Assembly (NCBI RefSeq): GCF_036075115.1
Contig: NZ_CP107958.1
Coordinates: 744,001-808,000 of the forward strand
Reading direction: 5' to 3'
DNA from: Streptomyces sp. NBC_00377
GTDB lineage: Bacteria; Actinomycetota; Actinomycetes; Streptomycetales; Streptomycetaceae
Length of the DNA: 64,000 nt
The notes beneath the pieces were generated by a model that worked only from the letters and a program-made list of their open reading frames with translations, did not search any database and was not told the DNA's origin. Of this stretch, positions 6,946 through 17,457 are shown in pieces. How positions within the stretch are numbered: the stretch's first letter is position 1; each line of letters begins with the position of its first letter. Both the position numbers and the translations under genes were made by a program.

Positions 6946-8985
6946 ATGCAACAGGCACCTTCAGTACCGATCGACGCCCGCCGGCGTCTGCGCCCGGCCG
7001 GGATCGCCTTCGGAGGCGACTACAACCCCGAGCAGTGGCCCGAGGAGGTGTGGGCCGAGGACGTCGCGCTGATGAAAGAGGCGGGCGTCACCCTGGTGAC
7101 GGCCGGGATCTTCTCCTGGGCCAAGGTGGAACCGAGGCCCGGGGAGTACGACTTCGGCTGGTTCGACCGGGTCATGGACAACCTCGCCGGGGCGGGTGTA
7201 GCCGTATGTCTGGCCACCATGACGGCGTCCCCGCCGCCGTGGCTGTCCCGGCTCCACCCCGAGATCCTCCCCGAGACCTCCGACGGCCGCCGGATGTGGC
7301 CCGGCGGACGCCAGCACTACTGCCCCTCCAGTCCCGTGTACCGCAGGTACGCCGCACGCCTGGTCGAGCGACTGGCCACCCGCTACGCGCACCATCCCGC
7401 GCTGGAGATGTGGCACATCGGCAACGAGTACGGCTGCCACACGCCGCAGTGCTGGTGCGACGAGTCGGCCGCGGACTTCCGGCGCTGGCTCTCCGAACGG
7501 TACGGCGACGTCGAGGCACTCAACGACGCATGGTCGACGGCCTTCTGGTCGCAGCGCTACGACTCCTTCGACGAGGTGCTGCCACCGCGGCTCGCGCCGA
7601 CCTTCCCCAACCCGGCCCAGCAGCTGGACTTCGCCCGGTTCTCCGACGACGCGCTGCTCCAGTGCTTTCTGACCGAGAAGGCGGTGCTGCGGCGGATCAC
7701 CCCGGACGTACCCGTCACGACCAACTTCATCGGCGTGCACAAGCCCGTCGACGCCTTCCGCTGGGCGGCCGAGGAGGACGCCGTCTCGGTCGACGTCTAC
7801 CAGGACCCGCACGGCGACGACACACATGTCCAGGCCGCCTTCATCTTCGACGTCACCCGCTCCGCACGCGCCGGTCAGCCGTGGCTGCTGCTGGAACAGG
7901 CGCCCGGCGCGGTGAACTGGCGTGAGCGCAACGGGCCCAAGCCGCCGGGGCGGATGCGGCTGTGGAGCTGGCAGGCGGTCGCCCAGGGCGCGGACGCGGT
8001 GCTGTACTTCCAGTGGCGCCAGTCCCGGGGCGGCGCCGAGAAGTACCACTCGGCGATGGTCCCGCACGGCGGCACCGACACCCGAATCTTCCGTGAAGTG
8101 CGCGAACTGGGACGCGAGTTGGCCTCCGTGCCGCAGATCGCCGGCACCCGCTCCACCGCCGAGGTCGCCCTCGTGCTGGACTGGAACAGCTGGTGGGCCC
8201 TGGAACTGGACTCCCACCCCTCCACCGCGCTGAACCAGATGGACATCGCGCTCGCCCACTACCGGCCACTGTTCGAGGCCGGGATCGCCTGCGACGTCGT
8301 ACCGCCCGACCGGGATCTCTCCGGCTACCGCCTCGTCGTCGCGCCCAACCTGTATCTGCTGAAGGAACGGGACGCCGAAGCCCTCACCGGGTTCGTACGC
8401 GGCGGCGGCCGGCTGCTGGTGTCGTTCTTCTCCGGCATCGTCGACGACTGCGACCGCGTCCACCCGGGCGGATACCCCGCACCGCTGCGCGAGGCGCTCG
8501 GCCTGCGCGTCGAGGAGTTCTGGCCGTCGGCGGAGAACGAGTCGGTCGACGTCCGGCACCCGGACGGCACGGTCAGCAGCGCCGACCTGTGGTCGGAGAT
8601 CGTCGTGCCCGAAGGGGCCCGGGTCGTGGCCGAGTTCGGCTCCGGACACCTCGCCGGCCGGCCGGCCGTCACCCGGCACTCCTTCGGCGACGGAGACGCG
8701 TGGTACCTCGCCACGCGCCTCGCACCGCAGGCCATGCGGGCCCTGATCGACGACGTCTGCCGTACGGCCTCCGTCGCCCCGGTGCTCCCCGGACTCCCCG
8801 AGCACGTCCAGACGACGGTGCGCGAGGGCGAGGGCGGACGGTTCGTCTTCCTGCTGAACCACGGCCGGGAGGAGGCCGAGATCAGGCTGCCCCGGCCGAT
8901 GACCGACGCCCTGGCACCGGGAACGGCACCCGCCGGCCGCATCACGCTGCCCGCTGCCGGAGTGGCCGTACTGACCGAGCCGTAG
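6946..8985 (+). CDS. GH42 beta-galactosidase
   Basis: The 679-residue protein has full GH42 architecture: a TIM barrel beginning GIAFGGDYNPEQWPEEVW, then a trimerisation domain and a C-terminal beta domain. The acid/base Glu161 is in HIGNEYG and the nucleophile Glu317 in WLLLEQAPGAVNW. The Cys residues of QHYCPSS and CHTPQCWC resemble the zinc site of several GH42 enzymes. There is no signal peptide, so it hydrolyses imported beta-galactosides in the cytoplasm. It is divergent from the galactonate operon, which fits galactose release followed by oxidation. The next gene downstream is a decayed sugar-binding protein. Confidence 0.93.
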   Translation: MQQAPSVPIDARRRLRPAGIAFGGDYNPEQWPEEVWAEDVALMKEAGVTLVTAGIFSWAKVEPRPGEYDFGWFDRVMDNLAGAGVAVCLATMTASPPPWLSRLHPEILPETSDGRRMWPGGRQHYCPSSPVYRRYAARLVERLATRYAHHPALEMWHIGNEYGCHTPQCWCDESAADFRRWLSERYGDVEALNDAWSTAFWSQRYDSFDEVLPPRLAPTFPNPAQQLDFARFSDDALLQCFLTEKAVLRRITPDVPVTTNFIGVHKPVDAFRWAAEEDAVSVDVYQDPHGDDTHVQAAFIFDVTRSARAGQPWLLLEQAPGAVNWRERNGPKPPGRMRLWSWQAVAQGADAVLYFQWRQSRGGAEKYHSAMVPHGGTDTRIFREVRELGRELASVPQIAGTRSTAEVALVLDWNSWWALELDSHPSTALNQMDIALAHYRPLFEAGIACDVVPPDRDLSGYRLVVAPNLYLLKERDAEALTGFVRGGGRLLVSFFSGIVDDCDRVHPGGYPAPLREALGLRVEEFWPSAENESVDVRHPDGTVSSADLWSEIVVPEGARVVAEFGSGHLAGRPAVTRHSFGDGDAWYLATRLAPQAMRALIDDVCRTASVAPVLPGLPEHVQTTVREGEGGRFVFLLNHGREEAEIRLPRPMTDALAPGTAPAGRITLPAAGVAVLTEP

Positions 8986-9030
8986 CCGACCGATCGAGCC
9001 GCAGAAGAAGTCATAAGGGACACATCACTG

Positions 9031-10279
9031 ATGAACAGCTCACCACCCTCCCGGAGGTCGGTGCTCCGGTGGGGGGCCGGAGCGGCCGGGGCACTCGCCG
9101 CACTGCCCGCCCTCACCGCCTGCGGCCAGACCGTCGGAGCCGCCCGCACGACCCGGCAGGCGTCCACCCGCCCCGGCCAGAAGGTGAACCTCGTCTTCTG
9201 GACCTGGGTGCCGATGCAGAAGACCGTCGACCTGTGGAACCGGACGCATCCCGACATCCATGTGGAGATGCAGACCATCCCGGCGAGCACGCAGGGCGGG
9301 TACCAGAAGATGTACTCCGCGCTGACGGCCGGCAACCCGCCGGACCTGGCGCAGGTGGAGTACCAGGACCTTCCCGCCTTCATGCTGGTCAACGGGCTGA
9401 CGGATCTGAGCGGTTACGGGGCCGACGAGCTGCGCGACAGCTATGTTCCGTGGCAGTGGAACCAGGGCGTGTTCGGCGGGCGCGTCCACACCATCCCCCA
9501 GGCGTCCGGCCCGATGGGGCTTTTCTACCGCCGGGACCTCCTGGCGAAGTGGGGCATCGAGACACCCGCCACCTGGGCCGACTTCGAGAAGGCCGCCCGT
9601 GTGGCCAAGGCCCGCGGCGGCGGTGCCCGGCTCTCCGCGTTCAACCCCAACTCACCCGCCTGGTTCGCCGCGATGTGCTGGCAGCGCGGCTCCCACTGGA
9701 TACGCACCCAGGGCGACACCTGGGTCGTCGGCATGAACGACGACCTCTCCCGCGAGGTGGCGGAATACTGGCAGAGACTGGTCCGCGACGACCTCGTCCA
9801 TGTCGAACCCGACATGTCCAGCGCCTGGTACCGGCAGGTGCAGACCGGGCAGGTCGCCTCGTGGATCGGACCGCAGTGGGGTGACGCCCTGCTGCGCGGC
9901 CAGGCACCCGGCACCCAGGGCAAGTGGCGGGTCGCACCGCTCCCCCAGTGGACGGCGGGACAGAACGCCTCCGCCAACTGGGGCGGAGCGTCCACCGCCG
10001 TCGACTCCGTCGCCGGGTTCGCCCGCCTCCGCGGTGTCCCCGCCGTCCTCGGTGAAGGCGTCGTCGGATACACCCCGCTCCTGACGCGCTTCGAGGAGGA
10101 CGCCGTCGGCAAGGACATCGCGGAGTTCGTCGTCGACCGCTGCCTCGCCGCGGGCTTCTGGGGCGTCGTGCCGCTCCAACGCGGCCCCGCACCACCCCAT
10201 GTGGCACACCGACCGGGACTGGATACGAAAGGTCAACGCCCGGGTCACCGCGCACCCCCGCGTCGCCTCCGAGCGGTGA
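9031..10279 (+). pseudogene. Sugar-binding lipoprotein fused by deletion to a cellulase-like gene tail, then frameshifted
   Basis: From ATG 9031 the frame encodes a family-1 extracellular solute-binding protein with a Tat-like SRRSVLRWG and a lipobox ending ALTAC (Cys31), normal until about residue 325 (ANWGGASTAV). From about position 10,015 the sequence changes to GVVGYTPLLTRFEEDAVGKD and AEFVVDRCLAAGFWGVVP, which resembles the C-terminus of the cellulase-like family and not a binding protein. Near 10,172 a frame change is needed: another frame continues SNAAPHHPMWHTDRDWIRK and stops at 10,279. One deletion therefore removed the end of the binding-protein gene, probably the permease genes, and most of a hydrolase gene. 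Read literally, the first frame runs on to 10,614 without sense. Confidence 0.78.
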
Positions 10280-10372
10280 CCGACGACGGGGCGGGGGGCG
10301 GACGACGACCGCGCGTCAGGGCGGGAGCCGCCCGGCCGGCTGCGGAGCCCCTACCCGCTCCGGCCCGCGATG

Positions 10373-10421
10373 CCGGGGCCGACGGGGCCGGGGCCGCCGG
10401 GGCCGGGGCCGCCGGGGCCGC
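10373..10421. repeat. GC-only short tandem repeat
   Basis: The 15-base unit GGGGCCGGGGCCGCC recurs about three times with small changes in the gap between the fused pseudogene and GH95. No gene is supported in the surrounding 240 bases. Confidence 0.6.
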
Positions 10422-10520
10422 ACGGTCGGCGTGCGGCCGCGGATCCGGAGGCATGGTGCGCTCAAGCGGGCAGCAGAGCAGGAGCGCCTCGCCGTCGCGG
10501 TGTCCGGGCAGCGCCCGCCG

Positions 10521-13500
10521 TCAGGGCCTTCGGGGCTTCACCTTCCGGTCGGCGCCGTTCACCCGCACGGTGACGTCCTTCCGGGTCGGCGCCCGGTCGG
10601 CCACGATCTCGTAGGACGTCACCTTCCCGTTCCGCCACTCGCAGCTGACCTCGTAACCGCCCCGCGCGCGGAGCCCGGTGAAGGACCCCTCGGCCTTCCA
10701 GCCGTCCGGCAGGGCCGGCAGCAGGTGGACGACGCCCTCGTGGCTCTGGAGGAGCATCTCCGCCACGGCGCCCGAGATGCCGAAGTTGCCGTCCATCTGG
10801 AAGGGCGGATGGTTGCAGAAGAGATTGGGCAGCGTGTTGTAGGCCAGCAGTCCGCGCAGCATGATCCCGGCGCGCTCCCCGTCGCCGAGCCGGGCGAAGA
10901 GGGCGGCCCGCCACGGCCAGGTCCATGAGCGGCGGCTGTCCCCCGACACCGTCGCGGCCGTGAACGGGACGCCTTCCTTCTCGCCGCACCGCGCCTTGAG
11001 CGAGACGAGGGCGGCGGCCGCGAGGCCGGGCGTCGCCGGGGTGATCTGGCGGCCCGGGTAGACCGCGAAGAGGTGCGAGGTGTGGCGGTGGATGTCCTGG
11101 GGGTCGTCGATGTCCTCCTGCCATTCCTGGAGCTGACCCCACCCGCCGATCCTGTTGGGCGCGAGACGCGCCTGCATGTCCGCGACCTTGGCCCGGTAGG
11201 CGGGATCCGACGTGAGCACCGCCTCGCAGTCGAGGTAGTTCTGGAACAGGTCCCAGATGATCTGCTGGTCGTACATGACGCCGTCCTCGCGCGGCCCGTG
11301 CTCGGGGGACCAGCCGTCGGGCGCGACGAGGAGGCCGTCCTCGCGCTCCCGGAGCCGGTCCTCCCAGAACTCGCAGATCTCCTTGATCATCGGATGGGCG
11401 ACGGTGCGGAGGTAGTCCAGGTCCTGGGTGAACGCCCAGTGTTCGTAGAGGTGTTGCGCATACCAGGCGCTGGCGACGGTGTTCCATTCCCAGGCGTTGC
11501 CGCCGAAGATGCTCTGGCTGGTGCGGGCGGTCCAGCCGCGGACGTCCCGGCCGAAGGCGTTGCGGGTCGCCACGCGGCTGGGCACGGCCACCTGCCGGAT
11601 GAACGCGACGAGTGCCTCGTGGCACTCCGACAGGTTCGTCGTCTCGGCTCCCCAGTAGTTCATCTGGATGTTGATGTTGGTGTGGTAGTCGGCGGCCCAC
11701 GCCGGCTGGTTGCTGTCGTTCCACAGGCCCTGGAGGTTGGCGGGCAGGCCGCCGGGGCGCGAGGAACTGATCAGCAGGTAGCGGCCGTAGTCGAACATCG
11801 ACTGCTCGAGTGTCGGGTCCGCCGCACCCGCCGCGTAGCGCGCCAGCCGTACGTCGGTCGGCAGCGCCAGGACGGCGGGGGCGGTGCCGCCCCAGCGGAC
11901 CGAGACGCGGTCCATGAGGTTGCGGGTGTCGGCGATGTGCCTGTCGCGGAGCTTGCCGTAGGGCTGAGAGGCCGCCTTGCCGAGCGCCTTGTCGATGGCA
12001 GCCTGCGGGTCGGCTCCGCGCCACCCGGCGGCGGCGTCGAGCCGGTAGTCGGTGCGGGCGTCCAGAAGCAGGGTGAGGGTCGTGCAGCCGCTGAACCGGA
12101 GCATCGTGCCGTCGGCGGCGAAGTCGCCGTCGGTGTGCACGGCCCGGACGGTGCACGCGTGCTTGAGGCCGTTGCCCATGACACCGCTGAAGGCGATCCG
12201 GCGGGCGCCGGCGTCGACGGTCGTCGGGGCCTGGTCCTGCGCCGACGTCAGCGCGATCGCTCCGGAGAGGCCCTGGGCGCTGTCCGAGGTGTACCGCAGG
12301 ACCATGACGTCCGCGGACCGGCTCGCGAAGGCCTCCCGCAGGACACGCTGCCCCGGCGGGCCGAAGCGGGTGACGTGGAGACCTCGGCCGAAGTCGAGGG
12401 TGCGCCGGTAGTCGACGACCGTGCGCCCGGTGCGGGTGTCGAAGTCCCTGCCTTCCAGTGCGATCTCCGCGAGCTGGAGGCCGGTGGCGTTCGCGCCGGG
12501 AGTCAGGGTGAGCCGGTAGACGCGGTAGGCCGTGCCGCCGGTGAGGGGGAAGGTGCGGGACTCGCCGCGGCCCGCGAAGGGCGCCCCGGGGTTCTGCGTG
12601 TCGAGGGTGACCCAGGCCGCCCCGTCCTGCGACGCCTCGAGCGTCCACTGCCGGGGGTCGTCCCGCGGGCGGTCCGGGGCCGCCGTCAGCGTGTACGAGG
12701 TGACGGCGGCCGCACGGGGAAGGTCGGCCTGCCAGACGACCGCGCGCGTGGCGCCGTCGACCCGCCAGACGGTGGCCGGATCGCGGTCCGCGCAACGGGA
12801 GATGCCCCGGTGCTTCGATCCGGTGCCGGTCCCGGATCCCTCGGAGTGCCCGCTCGGCGACGACAGGTACACGGAACCGACCGCGCCCAGCTCGACGCCG
12901 GCCAGCCCGATCTCGCTCACCTGGAAGTGGCTGACTCCTGCCTCGGGCACGAAGTCGAACCGGTAGAAGCGGTAGGCCGCGGGGGCGGCGCAGGTGAACT
13001 CCTTGGTCTGGAACCGGCTTTCGAAGGGCGTCGCCAGGGTGCGGCTGTCCAGCGCGGTCCAGGTGGCGCCGTCGGCGGAACCGAGGAGCGTCCACTGCCG
13101 GGGGTCGCGCTGCGGCACGTCGTCGGCGCTCGTCAGCCGGTACGAGGCGACGCTGACGGCGTCGGGGAGCTCGACCTGCCACTGCACCTTCGAACCGGGG
13201 CCCTCGATGCACCACTTGGTGCTCGACTCTCCGTCGTAGCTCTTGTCGACGCCCTCCGACGAGGAGGAGCTGTACGGTCCTCCCGGTGCGGTGACCGCGG
13301 CCTTCGGGCGGGAGGCGAAGGTGACGACGAGGTCACCGAAGTCGCGGTACGAGCCGAAGCCGGTCATTCCGGTGTCGAAATCGCTGTCCGGCTTGCCGGC
13401 GAGCGCGTTGTCGTAGTTGTCGACGCCGCCCCACAGGCTCTGCTCGTTGAACTGGACGCGTTCCTCGTCGGGACCGGCGAAGAGCATGGCGCCGAGCCGG

Positions 13501-13730
13501 CCGTTGCCGATCGGCAGGGCCTGGGACTGCCAGTCGGCGGCGGGGACGGAGTACTTCAGCTCCTTGCGGGACAAGGTGCTCCTTTCGACGCCCGCCGACG
13601 CGTTCTTCGCCGCGGCGGCGGCCCGTCCGGTGGGCGTCGTGCCCGTCAGCTGCGTGACCAGGGGTGCGAGGGCCAGAGCACCGCCGAGCTTGAGGACGTT
13701 TCGTCTCAGCGGTTGCGATTCATCGGTCAC
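10521..13730 (-). CDS. Secreted GH95 alpha-L-fucosidase with two inserted discoidin-like domains
   Basis: The start is the GTG at 13,730 with a GGGAG site, giving 1069 residues. A Tat-like [18 protein letters not shown] precedes the GH95 N-terminal domain ([28 protein letters not shown]). Residues about 145-290 and 290-428 are two tandem F5/8 type C (CBM32-like) modules, each with RQWTLxxSxDGAxW and a closing xxSEIGLAG or LAEIALEG strand. The beta domain then resumes ([13 protein letters not shown]) and the helical barrel follows: [10 protein letters not shown] (684-693), WSPEHGP with candidate acid Glu810, and QMDGNFG with candidate base Asp980. It should release alpha-L-fucose outside the cell. 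It lies beside the fucose regulator, importer and catabolic genes. Some GH95 enzymes act on L-galactosides, so fucose is inferred partly from context. Confidence 0.9.
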   Translation of the reverse strand: MTDESQPLRRNVLKLGGALALAPLVTQLTGTTPTGRAAAAAKNASAGVERSTLSRKELKYSVPAADWQSQALPIGNGRLGAMLFAGPDEERVQFNEQSLWGGVDNYDNALAGKPDSDFDTGMTGFGSYRDFGDLVVTFASRPKAAVTAPGGPYSSSSSEGVDKSYDGESSTKWCIEGPGSKVQWQVELPDAVSVASYRLTSADDVPQRDPRQWTLLGSADGATWTALDSRTLATPFESRFQTKEFTCAAPAAYRFYRFDFVPEAGVSHFQVSEIGLAGVELGAVGSVYLSSPSGHSEGSGTGTGSKHRGISRCADRDPATVWRVDGATRAVVWQADLPRAAAVTSYTLTAAPDRPRDDPRQWTLEASQDGAAWVTLDTQNPGAPFAGRGESRTFPLTGGTAYRVYRLTLTPGANATGLQLAEIALEGRDFDTRTGRTVVDYRRTLDFGRGLHVTRFGPPGQRVLREAFASRSADVMVLRYTSDSAQGLSGAIALTSAQDQAPTTVDAGARRIAFSGVMGNGLKHACTVRAVHTDGDFAADGTMLRFSGCTTLTLLLDARTDYRLDAAAGWRGADPQAAIDKALGKAASQPYGKLRDRHIADTRNLMDRVSVRWGGTAPAVLALPTDVRLARYAAGAADPTLEQSMFDYGRYLLISSSRPGGLPANLQGLWNDSNQPAWAADYHTNINIQMNYWGAETTNLSECHEALVAFIRQVAVPSRVATRNAFGRDVRGWTARTSQSIFGGNAWEWNTVASAWYAQHLYEHWAFTQDLDYLRTVAHPMIKEICEFWEDRLREREDGLLVAPDGWSPEHGPREDGVMYDQQIIWDLFQNYLDCEAVLTSDPAYRAKVADMQARLAPNRIGGWGQLQEWQEDIDDPQDIHRHTSHLFAVYPGRQITPATPGLAAAALVSLKARCGEKEGVPFTAATVSGDSRRSWTWPWRAALFARLGDGERAGIMLRGLLAYNTLPNLFCNHPPFQMDGNFGISGAVAEMLLQSHEGVVHLLPALPDGWKAEGSFTGLRARGGYEVSCEWRNGKVTSYEIVADRAPTRKDVTVRVNGADRKVKPRRP

Positions 13731-13820
13731 CGTAAGATCTCCCGGCCGGTCATCGGCTCTTTCCCTGAGGAAAGGGCGGCCCATCGGCTTCTTCCGGGGC
13801 CTTGGTCATCCTTGTCGGAG

Positions 13821-13837
13821 CATTGATCGGATGTCTA
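13821..13837. promoter_or_regulatory. Degenerate fucose-locus operator upstream of GH95
   Basis: CATTGATCGGATGTCTA matches 10 of the 14 fixed positions of the CATTCNTCNGANGAATG palindrome seen in the importer/FAH control region. It lies about 90-107 bases before the GH95 start, in the gap after the GntR gene. Confidence 0.4.
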
Positions 13838-13874
13838 GTGGCGCGCGCATCCCTGACCGGCGCACGGACCCGGC

Positions 13875-14630
<756 letters not shown>

Positions 14631-14736
14631 GAGGGTGCCTCTCTGTCCTCGGAACGTGCGACGGGACGTCACGCGGACCGCGACGAGCGGGCGCGCGCGA
14701 TGCTCCCGCGTCCTGCCGCCGCTCCCGCGCCCGCGC

Positions 14737-15780
14737 CTACTCCTGCTTCTCGCCGGAGGCGAAGCGGGAGATGATCAGAGCGACGATGATGATCGCGCCG
14801 TTGAGGAACTGGTTCCACAGGGGCGGTACGCCCGCCAGCGTCATGACGTTGACGACGAGCTGGAGGGTCAGCACACCGGTGAGGGCCCCGAACACCGAGC
14901 CCTTGCCGCCGTTGAGGCTTACCCCGCCGATGACCGTCGCGGCGAAGACCTGGAAGATCCAGCCGCTGCCCTGGGTCGCGGAGATGGATCCGTAGTGACC
15001 GCTGTAGAGGATGCCGGCGAACGCGGCGAGCAGGCTGCCGATGATCAGGACGACCCACACGATCCGGTCGACGCGGATACCGGCGGTCCGGGCGGCCTCC
15101 GCGTTGCCGCCGATGGCGTAGAGCGCCCGCCCGTGCCGCAGCCAGGCCAGGGCGCTGCCGCCGGCGGCGAACAGCACCGCGCAGATCCAGATCGCGGCCG
15201 GGACGCCCAGCCAGGACGCCTTGCCCAGATAGGTGAAGGAGGAGGGCAGCTCCACGATGGACTGGCCCTCGGACAGGGCCACTTGGAGACCGCGCAGCAT
15301 GGTCAGGCCGCCGAGCGTGACGATGAACCCGTTGAGGCGCAGCTTCAGGATGAGGAAGCCGTTGAAGGCGCCGATCGCCACCCCGACCAGGAGGCAGAGC
15401 GGGATCGCCGTCCACTCGGGAAACAGTCCCAGTCCGTTGAACCGGCCGCCGCTGGTGGGCAGCACGAGCCATACGGCGATGACGGGGGCCACCCCGATGG
15501 TGGACTCCAGGGACAGGTCCATCCGCCCGACGATCAGGATCAGCGCGGTGGCCAGCACGAGCAGGCTGAGCTCGGTGGACTGCTGGGCCACGCCGATGAG
15601 GTTGTCGGACGTGAGGAAGGCCGGGGAGACGATGAACCCGATCAGGCCGAGCACGAGGATGGCCGGCACGAGGGACAGTTCACGGAAGCGGCCGAGATCG
15701 AGTCCGCGCCGTGAGGTCCCCGCGGCGGGCGGCTGCGTCACTTTCGCCGCGGGGTCGGTGACATCTGAGGTGGCGGACAT
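14737..15780 (-). CDS. Ribose-type ABC transporter permease (probable L-fucose importer)
   Basis: The 347-residue membrane protein has about ten hydrophobic segments, starting SLVPAILVLGLIGFIVSPAF. It carries the family motifs LILIVGRMDLSLESTIGVAP and GGNAEAARTAGIRVDRI, the EAA-like loop of RbsC/AraH permeases, plus GGVSLNGGKGSVFGALTGVL. A hydrophilic N-terminal extension of about 35 residues precedes the first helix. It follows the ATPase gene after two bases. The substrate is inferred to be L-fucose, or a fucose-containing sugar, from the surrounding catabolic genes. Confidence 0.88.
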   Translation of the reverse strand: MSATSDVTDPAAKVTQPPAAGTSRRGLDLGRFRELSLVPAILVLGLIGFIVSPAFLTSDNLIGVAQQSTELSLLVLATALILIVGRMDLSLESTIGVAPVIAVWLVLPTSGGRFNGLGLFPEWTAIPLCLLVGVAIGAFNGFLILKLRLNGFIVTLGGLTMLRGLQVALSEGQSIVELPSSFTYLGKASWLGVPAAIWICAVLFAAGGSALAWLRHGRALYAIGGNAEAARTAGIRVDRIVWVVLIIGSLLAAFAGILYSGHYGSISATQGSGWIFQVFAATVIGGVSLNGGKGSVFGALTGVLTLQLVVNVMTLAGVPPLWNQFLNGAIIIVALIISRFASGEKQE

Positions 15781-15782
15781 GA

Positions 15783-17357
15783 CTACCTTCCGTGCTCTTC
15801 GGTGTCGGGTGCTGCGGGGGTGGTGGCGACGCCCTCCATGGCGGCGACCATCTGTTCGTCCTTCCAGCCGCGGTCGAACTCCGCGACCACCCGCCCGTGG
15901 AACATGACGACGACCCGGTCGCACGCCCTGAGGTCGTCCAGTTCGTCGGAGACGATCAGTGCCGCCTTCCCGCTCTCGGCGACCCCGCGGATCCTGGCGA
16001 GCAGGAACTCCTTGGACTTGACGTCCACTCCGTTGGTGGGCCGGATGGCGACCAGGACATGGGGGTCGGTCGCCAGCGCACGGGCCACCACCACCTTCTG
16101 CTGGTTGCCGCCGGAGAGCGCGGAGACCAGGGTTCCCGCGCCCGGCGTCTTGATGTCGAGGTCGCGGATCATGCGCTGGGCGAAGGTCCTCGTGCGGGCG
16201 GGGAGGACGGTGCCGAAGGGGCCCAGCTGGTCGGTGACGGTCAGCGTCGCGTTCTCCGCCACGCTGCGGTTGCTGACGAGCCCCTGGAGATGGCGGTCCT
16301 CGGGCACGAGGCCGACGCCCGCGGTGAGGGAGGCCGGGACACTGCCCGTCCGGATCGCCCGGCCGCCGACCGCGATCCTGCCCTCCTCGGCCCGGTGGAG
16401 TCCGGCGACGGCCTCGCCGACCTGGACGCTTCCGCTGGCCGTCGCGCCGGCGAGGCCGACCACCTCCCCGGTGTGGACGGTGAGGGACAGATTCCGGCAG
16501 ATGCCGGACAGGCTCAGACCCTCGACGGTCAGGAGCGCCTCGGAGCCGATCCGGGAGTCCGTACCCGTGTCGTGGGCGTCGGACGGGGTGGCGGATTCGC
16601 CGGTCATGGCCTCGACCAGCTCGTGTTTGCCGAGTCCGGCCACCGGCGCGGTACGGATGTGGGCCGCGTCGCGGTAGACGGTGACCGTGGTGCACAGGTC
16701 GTACACCTCTTGCAGGTGGTGGGAGATGAAGAGGAAGGCGACGCCCTGCCGCTGGAGGTCCCGGAGCTTGTCGAAGAGGCGGTCGATGCCACGGGCGTCC
16801 AGCTTGGCGGTCGGCTCGTCCAGGATGATGAACCGCGCGCCGAAGGACAGGGCGCGTGCGATCTCGACGAACTGCCGCTGCTCCACGGTGAGGTCCCTGG
16901 ACCGGGCCATGGGGTCGACGTCCACCCCGTACTCCGCGAGGAGCTGGTCGGCGCGCCGGCGCAGATCCTTCCAGCGGATGGGGCGCAGGGCGGCGAGGCT
17001 CTGCCGGTTGAGGAAGAGGTTCTCGGCGACGGTCAGCTCACCGATGATCGTGGACCGCTGGTAGACGCAGGCCACCTTGGACCGCCAGGCGTCGATGTCG
17101 CCGAAGGCGGGCGCCGGTTCGCCGGAGAAGTGCAGGGTGCCGGTGTCGGGCTGCTGGAGCCCGGTGAGGATCGACACGAGGGTCGACTTGCCGGCGCCGT
17201 TGCGTCCGACCAGGGCGTGCGACTCGCCCTCGGCGATGGTGATGCGGGCGTCGCGCAGCGCGACGGTGGCGCCGAACCGTTTGCTGATCCCGGTCGCCTC
17301 GGCCACCGGGGCGCGGCTCACGGTGCCGGTCGCCGGGGCGGTCGCGGAGTCCGCCAT
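15783..17357 (-). CDS. Double-cassette sugar ABC transporter ATPase
   Basis: The 524-residue protein has the RbsA/MglA layout of two ATPase cassettes. Cassette 1 has Walker A GRNGAGKST (51-59), a signature-like LTVEQRQFVEIARAL and Walker B FIILDEPTAKLD. Cassette 2 has a degenerate Walker A (GLAGATASGSVQ), an intact signature LSGGNQQKVVVARAL and a Walker B ending VLVAIRPTNGVD, where the usual catalytic Glu is replaced. This asymmetry is normal for the family. It powers import together with the adjacent permease and lipoprotein. Confidence 0.92.
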   Translation of the reverse strand: MADSATAPATGTVSRAPVAEATGISKRFGATVALRDARITIAEGESHALVGRNGAGKSTLVSILTGLQQPDTGTLHFSGEPAPAFGDIDAWRSKVACVYQRSTIIGELTVAENLFLNRQSLAALRPIRWKDLRRRADQLLAEYGVDVDPMARSRDLTVEQRQFVEIARALSFGARFIILDEPTAKLDARGIDRLFDKLRDLQRQGVAFLFISHHLQEVYDLCTTVTVYRDAAHIRTAPVAGLGKHELVEAMTGESATPSDAHDTGTDSRIGSEALLTVEGLSLSGICRNLSLTVHTGEVVGLAGATASGSVQVGEAVAGLHRAEEGRIAVGGRAIRTGSVPASLTAGVGLVPEDRHLQGLVSNRSVAENATLTVTDQLGPFGTVLPARTRTFAQRMIRDLDIKTPGAGTLVSALSGGNQQKVVVARALATDPHVLVAIRPTNGVDVKSKEFLLARIRGVAESGKAALIVSDELDDLRACDRVVVMFHGRVVAEFDRGWKDEQMVAAMEGVATTPAAPDTEEHGR

Positions 17358-17457
17358 CGTGAATACCGTCCTTCTGGTCCGGATGCGGGGGCAGGCGAGG
17401 TGGAGGGCCGGGGCGGAGGGGCCGGGTGTGCCGGTCCCCCCGCGTGCCGGCCGGTCG

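Noticed and set aside
10373..10421. Possible CRISPR or mobile-element repeat
   Set aside because: Units are 15 bases of pure G+C with no spacers, target-site duplication or transposase.
11073..13826. A 917-codon open frame on the plus strand over GH95
   Set aside because: Antisense shadow of the GH95 gene; Val/Gly/Arg-rich composition and no recognisable family.
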